Positions 26,587 to 35,746 of a stretch of DNA of 64,000 bases are shown piece by piece. Below the pieces are notes generated by a model, which worked only from the letters and a program-made list of their open reading frames with translations, made no database searches and was not told where the DNA came from. The stretch covers positions 1,043,461 to 1,107,460 of the forward strand of contig CP060236.1 in NCBI GenBank assembly GCA_023898725.1, written 5' to 3'. Source of the DNA: Alphaproteobacteria bacterium. Its GTDB lineage: Bacteria; Pseudomonadota; Alphaproteobacteria; JAUHZC01. Every line of letters starts with the position of its first letter. Within the stretch, counting starts at the first letter, position 1. The position numbers and the translations under genes were made by a program.

Positions 26587-27489
26587 ATGGTTATGCTGCA
26601 CGTCTCGATTTTGGGCCTATCCATAATGTCCCAGCCCACTGCTTTAAACACTTTTTCAAGCGTTCTCTTCAGTATTCTTGTCCTGTGGCAGATCTTGATA
26701 GAAACGTCCCCCCTGCAAGCAACACAGCCCTCAAAGGGGAATACCTCCCGGGCCTCTGAGGTGACGGCGGAACACCCTGGTGATGGACTTTTCCAGGGAG
26801 ACTCTCAAAAACCCACTGCCTCACTGCCGTCGGAATCTTCTGAAAAACTCATCAAAAACCTAGATGAAAACTTTACAGATGCTGACATCGAACCAAAAAC
26901 CCCAACGAATGTAGAAAAAAGCGTAAAGAATATTACGATTTTTAACGAAGACTCGCCCGATGTCATTTCCAAGAACAATCCTCCCCTTAAGCCTGTTGCT
27001 GAAGACAAAGACCCGACAAAAACTCAACTCGTAACCCTTCGTGCACTTGACAAGATCACAGGGCGTTCCATACAACTTGTGGTGCAAATCGATGAGATGA
27101 AGACATTTGGCAAGCTTCGTATTGTTGTTCATAGATGCAAAACAAGTGCGCCGACAGATCCACCTGAAGCTTCTGCCTTTCTCAAAATCTATGAGTACCT
27201 TCCAGAAAAAACCATGCCGCCTGTTTTGCACTATTCCGGATGGATGTTTGCATCCAGCCCTACAGTGGGGGCGCTGACACACCCTGTGTATGATGTTTGG
27301 GTCGAGGGCTGTCGTTTTGTTGACAAAAACACTCTTCCCAAAGTCCTCCCTGCTCCAGAAACCCTTACACGAGAATCCCTCTTGAGGAATACCACCCCGA
27401 AGACTGAAGGATCTGCACATGCGGGCGCGGGCTCAACTGGTACATATCAGCATAATAACGAAAAAAACAAAATCTTTGATGAAGATTAA
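26587..27489 (+). CDS. DUF2155-domain secreted protein
   Basis: DUF2155 proteins are alphaproteobacterial envelope proteins of unknown function. The conserved domain occupies about residues 150-240: TLRALDKITGRS, FGKLRIVVHRCK, and GWMFASSPTVGALTHPVYDVWVEGC. The family's paired cysteines are present at the end of the HRC and EGC motifs. An N-terminal hydrophobic segment (about 24-40) looks like a signal peptide. It is followed by a low-complexity, acidic, Ser/Pro-rich linker of about 100 residues that is longer than in many homologues. The start may be any of several nearby ATGs. kdsB follows after 26 bp. Confidence 0.85.
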   Translation: MVMLHVSILGLSIMSQPTALNTFSSVLFSILVLWQILIETSPLQATQPSKGNTSRASEVTAEHPGDGLFQGDSQKPTASLPSESSEKLIKNLDENFTDADIEPKTPTNVEKSVKNITIFNEDSPDVISKNNPPLKPVAEDKDPTKTQLVTLRALDKITGRSIQLVVQIDEMKTFGKLRIVVHRCKTSAPTDPPEASAFLKIYEYLPEKTMPPVLHYSGWMFASSPTVGALTHPVYDVWVEGCRFVDKNTLPKVLPAPETLTRESLLRNTTPKTEGSAHAGAGSTGTYQHNNEKNKIFDED

Positions 27490-27515
27490 GAACCCGAAGG
27501 ATTAAAAGCTATAAC

Positions 27516-28250
27516 ATGTCTACACTTATCGTTATTCCCGCACGTCTGCAGGCCACACGCCTTCCCAACAAACCACTCGCTGATATCGGGGGAAAGCCTA
27601 TGATTATTCACATATGGGAACGCGCGATTGCCTCTCAAGCGGGTGAGGTAGTTGTTGCCTGCTGTCATGAACGCACAGCGGACGTAATCAAACAAGCTGG
27701 CGGGCAGGCAGTTATTACTGATCCAGACCTTCCTTCTGGAACTGATCGTGTAGCCGCTGCGGCCCAAGCTGTTGGCTTCAATGGGGATTACATCCTCAAC
27801 GTACAAGGAGATATGCCCTTTATTGAACCCGAAAATATGCGAGCATGTCTTGATATACTCAAAATAACTGATGTTGATATCTCTACAGTCGGCTGCCCTA
27901 TTAGCAACGATCAGCAGTGGCTTGATATTAGCGTTGTAAAAGCACTTGTTAGTCCTCTTGGTCCTGGTGTTTATGAAGCGCATGACTTTACACGCAATGA
28001 TCCCGCAGACAAAAGAGAATCAGCTTTTTATCACCTTGGGTTGTATGCCTACCGTCCCGAAGCATTGCAAAAATTTGTATCACTATCTCCTAGCCTTCGT
28101 GAAAAAGAGCGATCATTAGAGCAGATGCGTGCCCAAGACAATGGCATGCGTATTGGTTTTTCTGTGGTGCAAGCAACCCCCTTAAGCGTTGATACACAAA
28201 GCGATCTGCTTAAGGCACGGCAGCTCTTTGCCACCAAAGAAGCCTGGTAA
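27516..28250 (+). CDS. kdsB: 3-deoxy-manno-octulosonate cytidylyltransferase
   Basis: Activates KDO with CTP to CMP-KDO for the LPS inner core, so the organism probably makes lipid A-KDO. The 244-residue protein has normal length. It starts with IVIPARLQATRLPNKPLADIGG, the nucleotidyltransferase signature, with ILNVQGDMPFIEP and HLGLYAYR further on. The stop codon lies inside a terminator hairpin (28240-28269). Confidence 0.96.
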   Translation: MSTLIVIPARLQATRLPNKPLADIGGKPMIIHIWERAIASQAGEVVVACCHERTADVIKQAGGQAVITDPDLPSGTDRVAAAAQAVGFNGDYILNVQGDMPFIEPENMRACLDILKITDVDISTVGCPISNDQQWLDISVVKALVSPLGPGVYEAHDFTRNDPADKRESAFYHLGLYAYRPEALQKFVSLSPSLREKERSLEQMRAQDNGMRIGFSVVQATPLSVDTQSDLLKARQLFATKEAW

Positions 28251-28269
28251 CATAACCAGGCTTTTCTTT
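28240..28269 (+). terminator. Intrinsic terminator overlapping the kdsB stop codon
   Basis: AAGCCTGGT (28240-28248) pairs with ACCAGGCTT (28255-28263) around a six-base loop, followed by TTCTTT. The last two kdsB codons and its stop form the left arm and loop. Confidence 0.75.
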
Positions 28270-28289
28270 GTCATAAAGAGAGCAACAAC

Positions 28290-28673
28290 CTAAGACGCTG
28301 GAGCTTCTGGGACTACTTCCTCAACAACTGGTTTTTCTGCCTCAACTGTTGGCTTTGGCTCTGCTGTGCTATTATCCGAAGCATCATCTTCTTCTGCTTT
28401 TTTCAAGTCACTCTTGGCGGTGCTATCCACGGCTATGCCAAGTTTTTCCATTACTGCATGCATATCTTTTCTCAGAGCATAAAGCTGTTTTGAAATGCGC
28501 CCCATACGTCGATCACTTTTTTTCTCATCTTTGTCAGATGCATTTGCATTTTGATATTTAGATGCTATGGCTAGAATATCGCTGCTTGCTTCAGGAGCTT
28601 CATACGTTGATCCCGCTATTGCAAAAAGAACCACAGTAGAACGCAAGATTATCTGCGTATATTTTTTTGTCAT
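28290..28673 (-). CDS. Hypothetical secreted protein, charged and low-complexity
   Basis: Not recognised. The 127-residue product has a signal-peptide-like start (to about residue 26). A lysine-rich middle with a possible short coiled coil (RISKQLYALRKDMHAVMEKL) follows. The tail is acidic and rich in Pro, Glu, Val and Ala (EAEKPVVEEVVPEAPAS). Such composition suggests a periplasmic or surface protein. It sits 36 bp before another small membrane orphan on the same strand. Confidence 0.6.
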   Translation of the reverse strand: MTKKYTQIILRSTVVLFAIAGSTYEAPEASSDILAIASKYQNANASDKDEKKSDRRMGRISKQLYALRKDMHAVMEKLGIAVDSTAKSDLKKAEEDDASDNSTAEPKPTVEAEKPVVEEVVPEAPAS

Positions 28674-28708
28674 CCCTTTATCCTCATTTTTTATTGATGA
28701 TTTTTACT

Positions 28709-28894
28709 TTAAATCTTCTTCTTAGATATTGTTTTGCCTAACACATCTTTGATCTTACTAGGGGCGTCGCTTGGTTTTTTGGATTTTTCAATTATGGCAG
28801 TTTTCTGACTCTCACGAATAAGATTGAGGTCAATCATAATAGCACCGTAAATAGCCACACCACCTACAAACAATAAGAGTATACTTTTAGCCAT
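28709..28894 (-). CDS. Hypothetical single-helix small membrane protein
   Basis: Not recognised. From the ATG at 28894 the product has 61 residues: one membrane helix at the N-terminus (MAKSILLLFVGGVAIYGAIM) and a Lys/Ser-rich cytoplasmic or periplasmic tail. A longer frame from 28945 exists, but its extra residues come from very AT-rich DNA. It lies just upstream of the secreted orphan, and the two may be cotranscribed. Confidence 0.45.
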   Translation of the reverse strand: MAKSILLLFVGGVAIYGAIMIDLNLIRESQKTAIIEKSKKPSDAPSKIKDVLGKTISKKKI

Positions 28895-29038
28895 ATATAA
28901 GCCTATGAAAAATCTTAATAAATAATGAAATATAATAGTTAACAAAAAATTAAATATTGAAATTAAAAAAATAAATTTATTATTTTTTTGTTTTTTTACT
29001 TTAAAAGATCAGTAATGAATTTATTTTTTGTATTTTTT

Positions 29039-29581
29039 CTAAGAAGAGTAATGGCATATACTTTCATAGCGCTCAAGTGAACGATCCAGAGCAGCCATCG
29101 TTTGGCTATCATCAGTACTGCTATCATCTAGCCACACCCGAAAGCACGAAGAGAAAAAACCAAGAAAAACAATAGCCGAAAAAAGCATTTGCTGAGGAGG
29201 CTGACGATAGGCAAATGACAACACTTTCGTCTCACAGCTTCGGGCCTGGTTAAAAAAAACAAACGGGTTTACTAACCCCTGTTTTCCGGATGATACCTCC
29301 TGAAGCAATGAACGATAAGGCTTCAGCCGATCAAAGCGACGCATCAGCACTTCAAAACAAATCGCACGAGAAGTTTGCTGAGTGCTCGTATCCCGCAAGG
29401 AACTTTCAGTTGTAAGCATAAAAAGATCGTGGATAAAGTCATCCTTATGTTTTGTAAAAACATTGTAATCTTCCATGGAACTATGAGGAGGTAAAGAAGC
29501 CAACAACGCAGACAAAGGAGTGCAAAAAAATCCATATTCTTGCAAGTACGACAACACATGATGGAGGGCGTGAGGCAACAA
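29039..29581 (-). CDS. COQ9/TetR-like protein
   Basis: The C-terminal half resembles alphaproteobacterial COQ9-type TetR proteins: MRRFDRLKPYRSLLQEV, then VWLDDSSTDDSQTMAALDRSLER. COQ9 binds lipid intermediates in ubiquinone synthesis. The bacterial branch is usually annotated as a TetR-family protein, and its regulatory or quinone role is unsettled. The N-terminal helix-turn-helix is poorly conserved. The first start is a TTG at 29581 and other starts are possible. It lies beside a YbjN-domain gene. Confidence 0.6.
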   Translation of the reverse strand: MLPHALHHVLSYLQEYGFFCTPLSALLASLPPHSSMEDYNVFTKHKDDFIHDLFMLTTESSLRDTSTQQTSRAICFEVLMRRFDRLKPYRSLLQEVSSGKQGLVNPFVFFNQARSCETKVLSFAYRQPPQQMLFSAIVFLGFFSSCFRVWLDDSSTDDSQTMAALDRSLERYESICHYSS

Positions 29582-29619
29582 CCCCTAGGGCTCCCTAGAA
29601 AAAAACACAGGCACCAGAA

Positions 29620-30096
29620 TTATGCCTCACCGATAGTGTTAATCATTGCCATAGAGGCGGCCTCAGAAGGTGTTCTTCCCCCTGATAACACAAATTGAAA
29701 AGCTGGATAAAATTTTTCGCACATCTCAATACCAGTATTAATAAGCTCTTCAAGCAAAAACTCGCTGATGGTTCGGGTGCCTGGTAGGATAAGTCCATGC
29801 CGAAATCCTATCACGCTTGCCTCTGATATTACCTCAAAGTGCCCCACCTGAATTTTTTCATTCACACGTCCACAAAGTTCATACGCGGGAGATAAAAAAT
29901 CTTTTTCAACAAGAAGATCATCACTTGTAATAATAAATTGGAGAATTGCCACCTCCGAGTCCCATAGAAAATGTACGCTATACACGCCCCACTTCCCCAC
30001 AACATCAGCGATAACTTCCCCATCAGAGGGACGTTGCGTTGGCCACTCTTGCACATTAAAAAGATCTTCAATTGTATCAATCGGATTGCGTTCCAC
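29620..30096 (-). CDS. YbjN-domain protein
   Basis: A 158-residue protein close to the alphaproteobacterial YbjN-domain family. The readable family features are NPIDTIEDLFNVQEWPTQR at the start, VNEKIQVGHFEV in the middle, and CEKFYPAFQFVLSGGRTPSEA near the end, all in the expected order. Function is not established; the fold resembles type III secretion chaperones. The start codon appears to be GTG. It is 24 bp downstream of the Kef antiporter gene and 38 bp upstream of the COQ9-like gene, so the three probably share transcription. Confidence 0.85.
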   Translation of the reverse strand: MERNPIDTIEDLFNVQEWPTQRPSDGEVIADVVGKWGVYSVHFLWDSEVAILQFIITSDDLLVEKDFLSPAYELCGRVNEKIQVGHFEVISEASVIGFRHGLILPGTRTISEFLLEELINTGIEMCEKFYPAFQFVLSGGRTPSEAASMAMINTIGEA

Positions 30097-30120
30097 GGAC
30101 TATCTTTCTCTCACAGGTTC

Positions 30121-31833
30121 TTATGTTGTGGCAGGTTTTTCTTCATCGTCAAGTGTTGTGTTATAAGCTTTTCGAAAATCATCAACGATTTGGGTTGTTT
30201 CATCCACGGGCACTCCTACAGTGCGCAAAACAGCCGTTGCTAACTTTAAACTCGGCTCAAGGTTTTCTGGCATCGCCACATAAACACCACTATTTGTAAG
30301 CTTTTCGTAGTAATCGTCATTACGCATCCGAACAAAAACATTCGCATGGGGAAAGCTACGACGCACCATCAAGCAGGCACGTAAAGCTGCGGAAGGGGAG
30401 TCAAGACTCACAACCACCCCACTTGCCTTGTTCGCCGACAGTGTCTGTAAAACATGGCTACGGCGACCATCCCCAAAAAACACTGGATAACCTTGCGCCC
30501 GTCCCTCCGTAACTTTTGACATGTGATTATCAATTGCAACATAGGGAATCATCCGTTCTGTGAAAAGCTTACAGAGCAAGCGTCCCACACGACCAAACCC
30601 AATAATAATTATATGATTACGCAAATCTTCAATTTCAGCTACCGCTGCATTAAGTGTTGAGTCTGCTTCTTTTTGAATAAGGCGACTTTCAATGGTTCTA
30701 CCGAGTGAGGCCATGAGTGGTGTCAATGCCATTGATATCAAGACCACCAAATAAACCACAGCTGCTATGTCCGCAGTAATAATTCCCTTTTCAAGCGATG
30801 GATTAAAAAGAACAAACACAAATTCGCCTCCTCCCGCAAGAATCATGCCCGAACGGAGCGCCGACCCATGAGGAAGCCTAAATCCTATACACAACGCATA
30901 AATCAAAAAAATCTTTGTCACCATCAAGGCAAGGACGAGACCTGTAATAAGAAACGGGCTTTCCGCAAAAAGCCTTAAATTAATAGTCATTCCCACTGCC
31001 ATAAAAAATAATCCCAGCAATAATCCGTGGAATGGCTGTATGTCGGCTTCAACTTGATGGCGGTACTCTGTTTCAGAAAGCAGAAGACCAGCCAAAAATG
31101 CACCCATCTCCATCGAGAGTCCAGCCTGATGCGTGAGGGCTCCCGTGGCTACTACTAAAAGTAAGGTTGCAATCACAAATAACTCTTGATTTTCCAAGCT
31201 TGCAATCCAACGAAAGATGGGCCGCAAAACTGTTCGACCAATGAGGATAATACCTACAAGGGCCAAAATTGCACGCAAGATAGCAGCACCCAGTAGATGC
31301 AGGACGTCCCCTTGGTCCTGACCCATTACGGATAGCATCATCAAAAAGAGCACGACAGCAAGATCCTGAAATAATAAAATCGAAAACGATACGCGCCCAA
31401 ACCGAGAGGCCGATTCCCCACGCTCTGCAAGCACCTGAAGAACAACCGCTGTGGATGAAAGCGACATTCCGCATGCGATAATAATAGCGGCATTTATTTC
31501 AAAGGCCCAGAAATGCAAGACTCCCGTAAAGAGAAGGGCCGTCACAAAAACTTGCAGCATTCCCAAACCAAAAACATACCGCCTAAGGATTTTCAATCGT
31601 TGCATTGGCATCTTCAGTCCGATCACGAACATCAAAAAAATAACACCAAATTCACCCAAGGCTTGAGCGCCCTCATGTTGGCTAATAAAACCAAGCGAAT
31701 AGGGTCCAATTGCTGTACCTGCAATAAGATATCCTAATATCGGACTTGCCTTCAGCCACCGAAAAATTGACACTACAACCACTGCGGCGAGCAAAAAAAC
31801 GATAATGTCGTGATATAAAGTTCCGTGTTGCAC
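30121..31833 (-). CDS. Kef-type cation:proton antiporter with RCK (TrkA-N) domain
   Basis: A CPA2-family antiporter or glutathione-gated K+ efflux protein, 570 residues. About twelve membrane helices occupy residues 1-385 and include GMSLSSTAVVLQVLAERGE, typical of the Kef transport core. A cytoplasmic Rossmann RCK domain follows, with IIIIGFGRVGRLLCKLF near 405 and a VFFGDGRR motif. It is closest in layout to YbaL/KefB. The extra ~30 C-terminal residues are acidic. It likely exports K+ under electrophile or pH stress, by family analogy. Confidence 0.92.
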   Translation of the reverse strand: MQHGTLYHDIIVFLLAAVVVVSIFRWLKASPILGYLIAGTAIGPYSLGFISQHEGAQALGEFGVIFLMFVIGLKMPMQRLKILRRYVFGLGMLQVFVTALLFTGVLHFWAFEINAAIIIACGMSLSSTAVVLQVLAERGESASRFGRVSFSILLFQDLAVVLFLMMLSVMGQDQGDVLHLLGAAILRAILALVGIILIGRTVLRPIFRWIASLENQELFVIATLLLVVATGALTHQAGLSMEMGAFLAGLLLSETEYRHQVEADIQPFHGLLLGLFFMAVGMTINLRLFAESPFLITGLVLALMVTKIFLIYALCIGFRLPHGSALRSGMILAGGGEFVFVLFNPSLEKGIITADIAAVVYLVVLISMALTPLMASLGRTIESRLIQKEADSTLNAAVAEIEDLRNHIIIIGFGRVGRLLCKLFTERMIPYVAIDNHMSKVTEGRAQGYPVFFGDGRRSHVLQTLSANKASGVVVSLDSPSAALRACLMVRRSFPHANVFVRMRNDDYYEKLTNSGVYVAMPENLEPSLKLATAVLRTVGVPVDETTQIVDDFRKAYNTTLDDEEKPATT

Positions 31834-31941
31834 AGCTACCCCATCCCTAAGATTCTAAAGCTAATTGGTTTTCACAGATTTGTGAAGTAAGATTGGTAAA
31901 AACTTTGTAATTAAACACGTCATGTGTCTTGAAGAGCATAC

Positions 31942-32880
31942 TTACTTGTTTTTCCACCGATGAAAAAAACCTGTTTTTTTAGACTTGAGAACATCAGCGT
32001 ACGGAAGTACCCAAATTGCCAAAACAATAACAAGAGCACCAATAGTATGTGTTACATCCAATGTATCGCCACAGTAGAAAATGCCCGCAAACAAGCTAAG
32101 AGGATACCGCACAAATTTTGTTGGGGCAACATATGAGGCTTCTGCCAGTATATAAGCCGTCGTAACCCCATACATGCTCACTATGCTTAAACTCCCCACA
32201 GCAAGTAATGCTGGTATATCTCCACGAAGAATCGGTGTCCACCCGCAAAAAATCCATGGCAATGGAGCAAGCGTCATCACGCTGTAAAGACCAAACAGTG
32301 AGGGCAATGCTCCATCGCTTTTTCCGGTATAGCGCACAATGAGAACACTAGAGGCAAAGCAAAATGCCGCCCCAAGAGGATAAAGAGTATGTACGTTAAA
32401 AACAAGACTTGCAGGTTTTATAATAAATAACGCACCACCGAAGCCAACGATGGTTGCAAGAATTCTTGCAAATGAAACCTGTTCCTTAAGAATCACAACA
32501 CCTCCCCATAATCCCCAAAAGGCACTTGTCAATGAAAGAGCCGTTGCATCAGCAAGAGGAAGTGCTCTAAGTCCCAAAACGGCGAGATAATTGCCAATAA
32601 AACCAATAGCACCTCTTAAGACATGCCAATGCCACTTCTGGGCTCCAGAAACGGCACACAGAGATCGAAAAGAAAAAATGGTCAAAAGCACAAGAGCCAC
32701 TACACCTTTGAAAAAGAGAATTTGCATCGGAGGATAGCATTGGCTAAGGTTGCGAATGAGAATATTTGAAATCAACGCAACTCCTGCGGCTACAACAAGA
32801 ATAATGCTTCCATAAACATTGCGCACCTCTTGAGAAAACGTTCGCAAAACGTCAGTTGAAAAACAGTAAGGAATACGCAC
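31942..32880 (-). CDS. DMT-superfamily (EamA) transporter
   Basis: An inner-membrane protein with about ten helices in two EamA repeats. The first repeat contains LRGAIGFIGNYLAVLGLRALPLADA, and the second ILAEASYVAPTKFVRYPLSLF. Substrates of this family are diverse metabolites and the one here cannot be named. The start is unclear: the frame is open to an ATG at 32925 inside the divergent gene. I prefer a GTG at 32880 with AAGG six bases before it; GTG 32826 and TTG 32847 are alternatives. Confidence 0.82.
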   Translation of the reverse strand: MRIPYCFSTDVLRTFSQEVRNVYGSIILVVAAGVALISNILIRNLSQCYPPMQILFFKGVVALVLLTIFSFRSLCAVSGAQKWHWHVLRGAIGFIGNYLAVLGLRALPLADATALSLTSAFWGLWGGVVILKEQVSFARILATIVGFGGALFIIKPASLVFNVHTLYPLGAAFCFASSVLIVRYTGKSDGALPSLFGLYSVMTLAPLPWIFCGWTPILRGDIPALLAVGSLSIVSMYGVTTAYILAEASYVAPTKFVRYPLSLFAGIFYCGDTLDVTHTIGALVIVLAIWVLPYADVLKSKKTGFFHRWKNK

Positions 32881-32881
32881 A

Positions 32882-33739
32882 ATGAACCTTATTATTATTG
32901 GCTTAGGATATGTTGGTACGCACATCCGCGCAAGATTGTCAATGTTATCTGCGGCTCATACCATTTGGGGAACGCATCGATCACCGGGATGGAGGGCATT
33001 TTCACAGGATGTTCAATTGTGTGTTTTTAACACAAAGAAACCTCTTGAGGCCACTCTTTTGAATGCTGTCACTCATATTTTGATAACAGCACCCCCTGAA
33101 AATAAATCGGACACATTTCTTGAGCATCATAAAAATCACCTCCCTTTCCTCCCACATCTGAAGTGGATCGGCTACATGTCCACAACATCTGTTTATGGCG
33201 ATCACAAAGGTGCTTGGGTTACGGAAAAAAGCTTTTGTAATCCCACATCCACACCTGGGCAGGATCGCCTTGTGATTGAAGATACCTACCGAAAGCTTCA
33301 CAACACCCATGGTGTTCCTGTTCACATCTTTCGCACAAGTAGTATTTATGGCAAAGGACGAAGTGTTTTTGACCGACTTGCCAGCCCCTCACATCAACAT
33401 ATTTATGCCCCTGGACACTGTTTTTCACGCATTCACGTGGATGATATTGCCCGTCTAATCGTTGCATCAATGCAGGCACCAACACCGGGGGAAATCTTTA
33501 ATCTTGCTGATAAAAATCCAGCCCCGACCCATGAGTTGACAGAGTATGCTTGCGCATTACTTGGGCAGAAAAAACCACCACTTACGGCACTTCAGAATGC
33601 CACACTTTCACCCCGGATGAAGGATTTCTATAGGGATTACAAGCGTGTGGATGGAACAAAAATTCAAGAAATCTTAGGGGTACACCTTCATTACCCTACA
33701 TACCGAGAGGGTCTCACAGCCATTCATACGCTGTCTTGA
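32882..33739 (+). CDS. SDR-family NAD(P)-binding protein, YeeZ-like
   Basis: An atypical short-chain dehydrogenase/epimerase-like protein of 285 residues. The N-terminal nucleotide-binding loop IIGLGYVGTHI is clear, followed by MSTTSVYGDHKGAWV and FRTSSIYGKGRS. These match the YeeZ/SDR_a15 branch. The usual catalytic YxxxK is not evident in the expected helix (GQDRLVIEDTYRKLHN), so enzymatic activity is uncertain. A TAAGGA ribosome site lies nine bases upstream. Its stop abuts the convergent tadA gene without a gap. Confidence 0.8.
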   Translation: MNLIIIGLGYVGTHIRARLSMLSAAHTIWGTHRSPGWRAFSQDVQLCVFNTKKPLEATLLNAVTHILITAPPENKSDTFLEHHKNHLPFLPHLKWIGYMSTTSVYGDHKGAWVTEKSFCNPTSTPGQDRLVIEDTYRKLHNTHGVPVHIFRTSSIYGKGRSVFDRLASPSHQHIYAPGHCFSRIHVDDIARLIVASMQAPTPGEIFNLADKNPAPTHELTEYACALLGQKKPPLTALQNATLSPRMKDFYRDYKRVDGTKIQEILGVHLHYPTYREGLTAIHTLS

Positions 33740-34183
33740 TTAACGTAATTTTTGGAAAAAATCGGACAGCATAGTCGTCGCCTCACGCTCACATATTCCA
33801 CCAACAATTTCGGGTTTACTATGACACGTCTGGTGATCGTACACGCGCGCACCATGTTCCACTCCCCCACTTTTGGGATCATAGGCTCCAAAATAGAGGC
33901 GAGCAATACGCGCATAACTAATTGCCGCTGCACACATGGCGCATGGCTCAAGCGTCACATACATATGAGCCTTCAAGAGAAACTTCTCTCCCAGTTGGGA
34001 GGAAGCACGTTGTAATGCCAGCATTTCTGCATGTGCGCACACATTTTTCTGTTGCTCAACCGCATTACGTGCCTCTGCAATAATCACTCCCTCACAGACA
34101 ATTACGGCACCAACTGGCACCTCGCCACATGCCGCAGCTTCCTTTGCTAGGGTAAGGGCCCGGACCATATATTCACGTATCAT
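33740..34183 (-). CDS. tadA: tRNA-adenosine(34) deaminase
   Basis: Converts A34 to inosine in tRNA-Arg(ACG), needed to read CGN codons. The zinc and catalytic motifs are complete: CAHAEMLAL (HAE) and TLEPCAMCAAAI (PCxxC). The C-terminal FGAYDPKSGG segment is typical of TadA over cytosine deaminases. I chose the ATG at 34183 (MIREYMVRAL), matching homologue starts; the frame extends 15 codons upstream. It is divergent from fumC and abuts the SDR gene tail to tail. Confidence 0.93.
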   Translation of the reverse strand: MIREYMVRALTLAKEAAACGEVPVGAVIVCEGVIIAEARNAVEQQKNVCAHAEMLALQRASSQLGEKFLLKAHMYVTLEPCAMCAAAISYARIARLYFGAYDPKSGGVEHGARVYDHQTCHSKPEIVGGICEREATTMLSDFFQKLR

Positions 34184-34249
34184 CAATAAATTTCGCCTAT
34201 TCTGGGAATATATAAGTATGCCCTTCATGGGACAAAAACAAGAATATAA

Positions 34250-35647
34250 ATGACAAAGAGCATCTCCTCGTATCGCACGGAAGAAGATTCACTAGGAAAA
34301 CTTCGAATTCCTAAAAATGCCTTATGGGGTATACAAACACAGCGAGCACAAGAAAATTTCGCGATTGGAGATGCTCCCTTCGATATGTCTATCATTCATG
34401 CATTCGGCTATCAAAAAATGGCAGCCGCAGCCGCTAATATTCACTTAAAGCAAATACCCCAAAACCTAGGAGCCATCATTATACGTGCGGCGCGCGAAAT
34501 CGCCGAAGGCAAGCTTGATAAGCATTTCCCTCTTTCACCATGGCAAACAGGATCAGGAACCCAAACACACATGAATGTGAATGAGGTTATTGCTAATCGA
34601 TCCGCCCAAATCATGGGATTTCCTTTAGGAAGTAAACACCCTGTTCACCCCAATGATCATGCCAACCGTGGGCAGTCAACGAACGATTCTTTTCCGACAG
34701 TCATGCATATATGTCTGGTATTACGCCTGACGCGTATGCTTATTCCTTCGCTAGAAAGCCTCATGCGTATACTCTCACGCAAATCCCAGGAGTTCCATGG
34801 CTCTCTCAGTATAGGGCGCACACATCTTCAAGATGCAACCCCCGTAAGATCTGGAATGATTTTTGCAACTTATGCTGATCAAGTCAGAGAAGTATTAAAA
34901 AATCTTCGTTTGTTGCGCAAAAAACTACACGTTCTTCCACAGGGGGGAACGGCTGTTGGTACAGGGATAAATGCCCACGCACAATTCTCTGACGTATTCT
35001 GCAAAGAACTGACAGTTTTATTGCCCTTTCATTTTACACCACTGAAAAATTTTTCCGTTGCAATGGCAAGCCATGACCTGTGTGTGGATGTTTCCGCCTC
35101 ACTCAATACATTGGCAACCCTCTGCATGAAAATGGGAAATGATTTACGCCTTCTTGGATCAGGGCCCCGATGTGGATTGAATGAGCTTCTTTTACCCGAA
35201 ACAGAACCAGGGTCATCCATTATGCCGGGCAAGGTAAACCCCACCCACATAGAAGCACTAACTCAAGTTTCCGCACATGTAATGGGATTACATACCAGTA
35301 TTAGCATTGCAAATTCTCATGGAAATCTTCAGCTTAATGTATTCAAGCCTTTGATTCTCCGTAACTGCATGGAGGCAATGCTTCTTATGTCCCAGTCCAT
35401 CAACAGCTTTGCCATGCGCTGCCTCCAAGGAATCTCTGTAAACAAGACCCAGGTTGCACAAAATTTGGACAAATCCCTGATGCTTGTTACAGCCTTAACA
35501 CCACTAATTGGTTATGATAGCGCGGCTTCTCTTGCAAAAAAAGCGCACAGAAATGGAACCTCCCTCAAAGAAGAGGTACTAAAAACAACATCTATCACGG
35601 AAACAGAGTTTGATACACTGACCGATCCTCAAAAATTTATGCCTTAG
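34250..35647 (+). CDS. fumC: Fumarate hydratase, class II
   Basis: Hydrates fumarate to malate in the TCA cycle; with mdh at 7082-8038 it converts fumarate to oxaloacetate. The 465-residue protein has the class II signature GSSIMPGKVNP, the substrate-binding TGSGTQTHMNVNEVI and SIGRTHLQDATPV. Its N-terminal LWGIQTQRAQENFAIG is diagnostic of FumC rather than aspartase or argininosuccinate lyase. As an iron-free, oxidation-resistant fumarase it suits a host-associated aerobe. Confidence 0.96.
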   Translation: MTKSISSYRTEEDSLGKLRIPKNALWGIQTQRAQENFAIGDAPFDMSIIHAFGYQKMAAAAANIHLKQIPQNLGAIIIRAAREIAEGKLDKHFPLSPWQTGSGTQTHMNVNEVIANRSAQIMGFPLGSKHPVHPNDHANRGQSTNDSFPTVMHICLVLRLTRMLIPSLESLMRILSRKSQEFHGSLSIGRTHLQDATPVRSGMIFATYADQVREVLKNLRLLRKKLHVLPQGGTAVGTGINAHAQFSDVFCKELTVLLPFHFTPLKNFSVAMASHDLCVDVSASLNTLATLCMKMGNDLRLLGSGPRCGLNELLLPETEPGSSIMPGKVNPTHIEALTQVSAHVMGLHTSISIANSHGNLQLNVFKPLILRNCMEAMLLMSQSINSFAMRCLQGISVNKTQVAQNLDKSLMLVTALTPLIGYDSAASLAKKAHRNGTSLKEEVLKTTSITETEFDTLTDPQKFMP

Positions 35648-35746
35648 AGAATGATTGCCTATGAAAAAATGAACTAATACTTATAGTGGGGATTGAAATA
35701 CAGAATATTTGTACCTAAATAATTTTTATATTTAGTTTACTTATTT

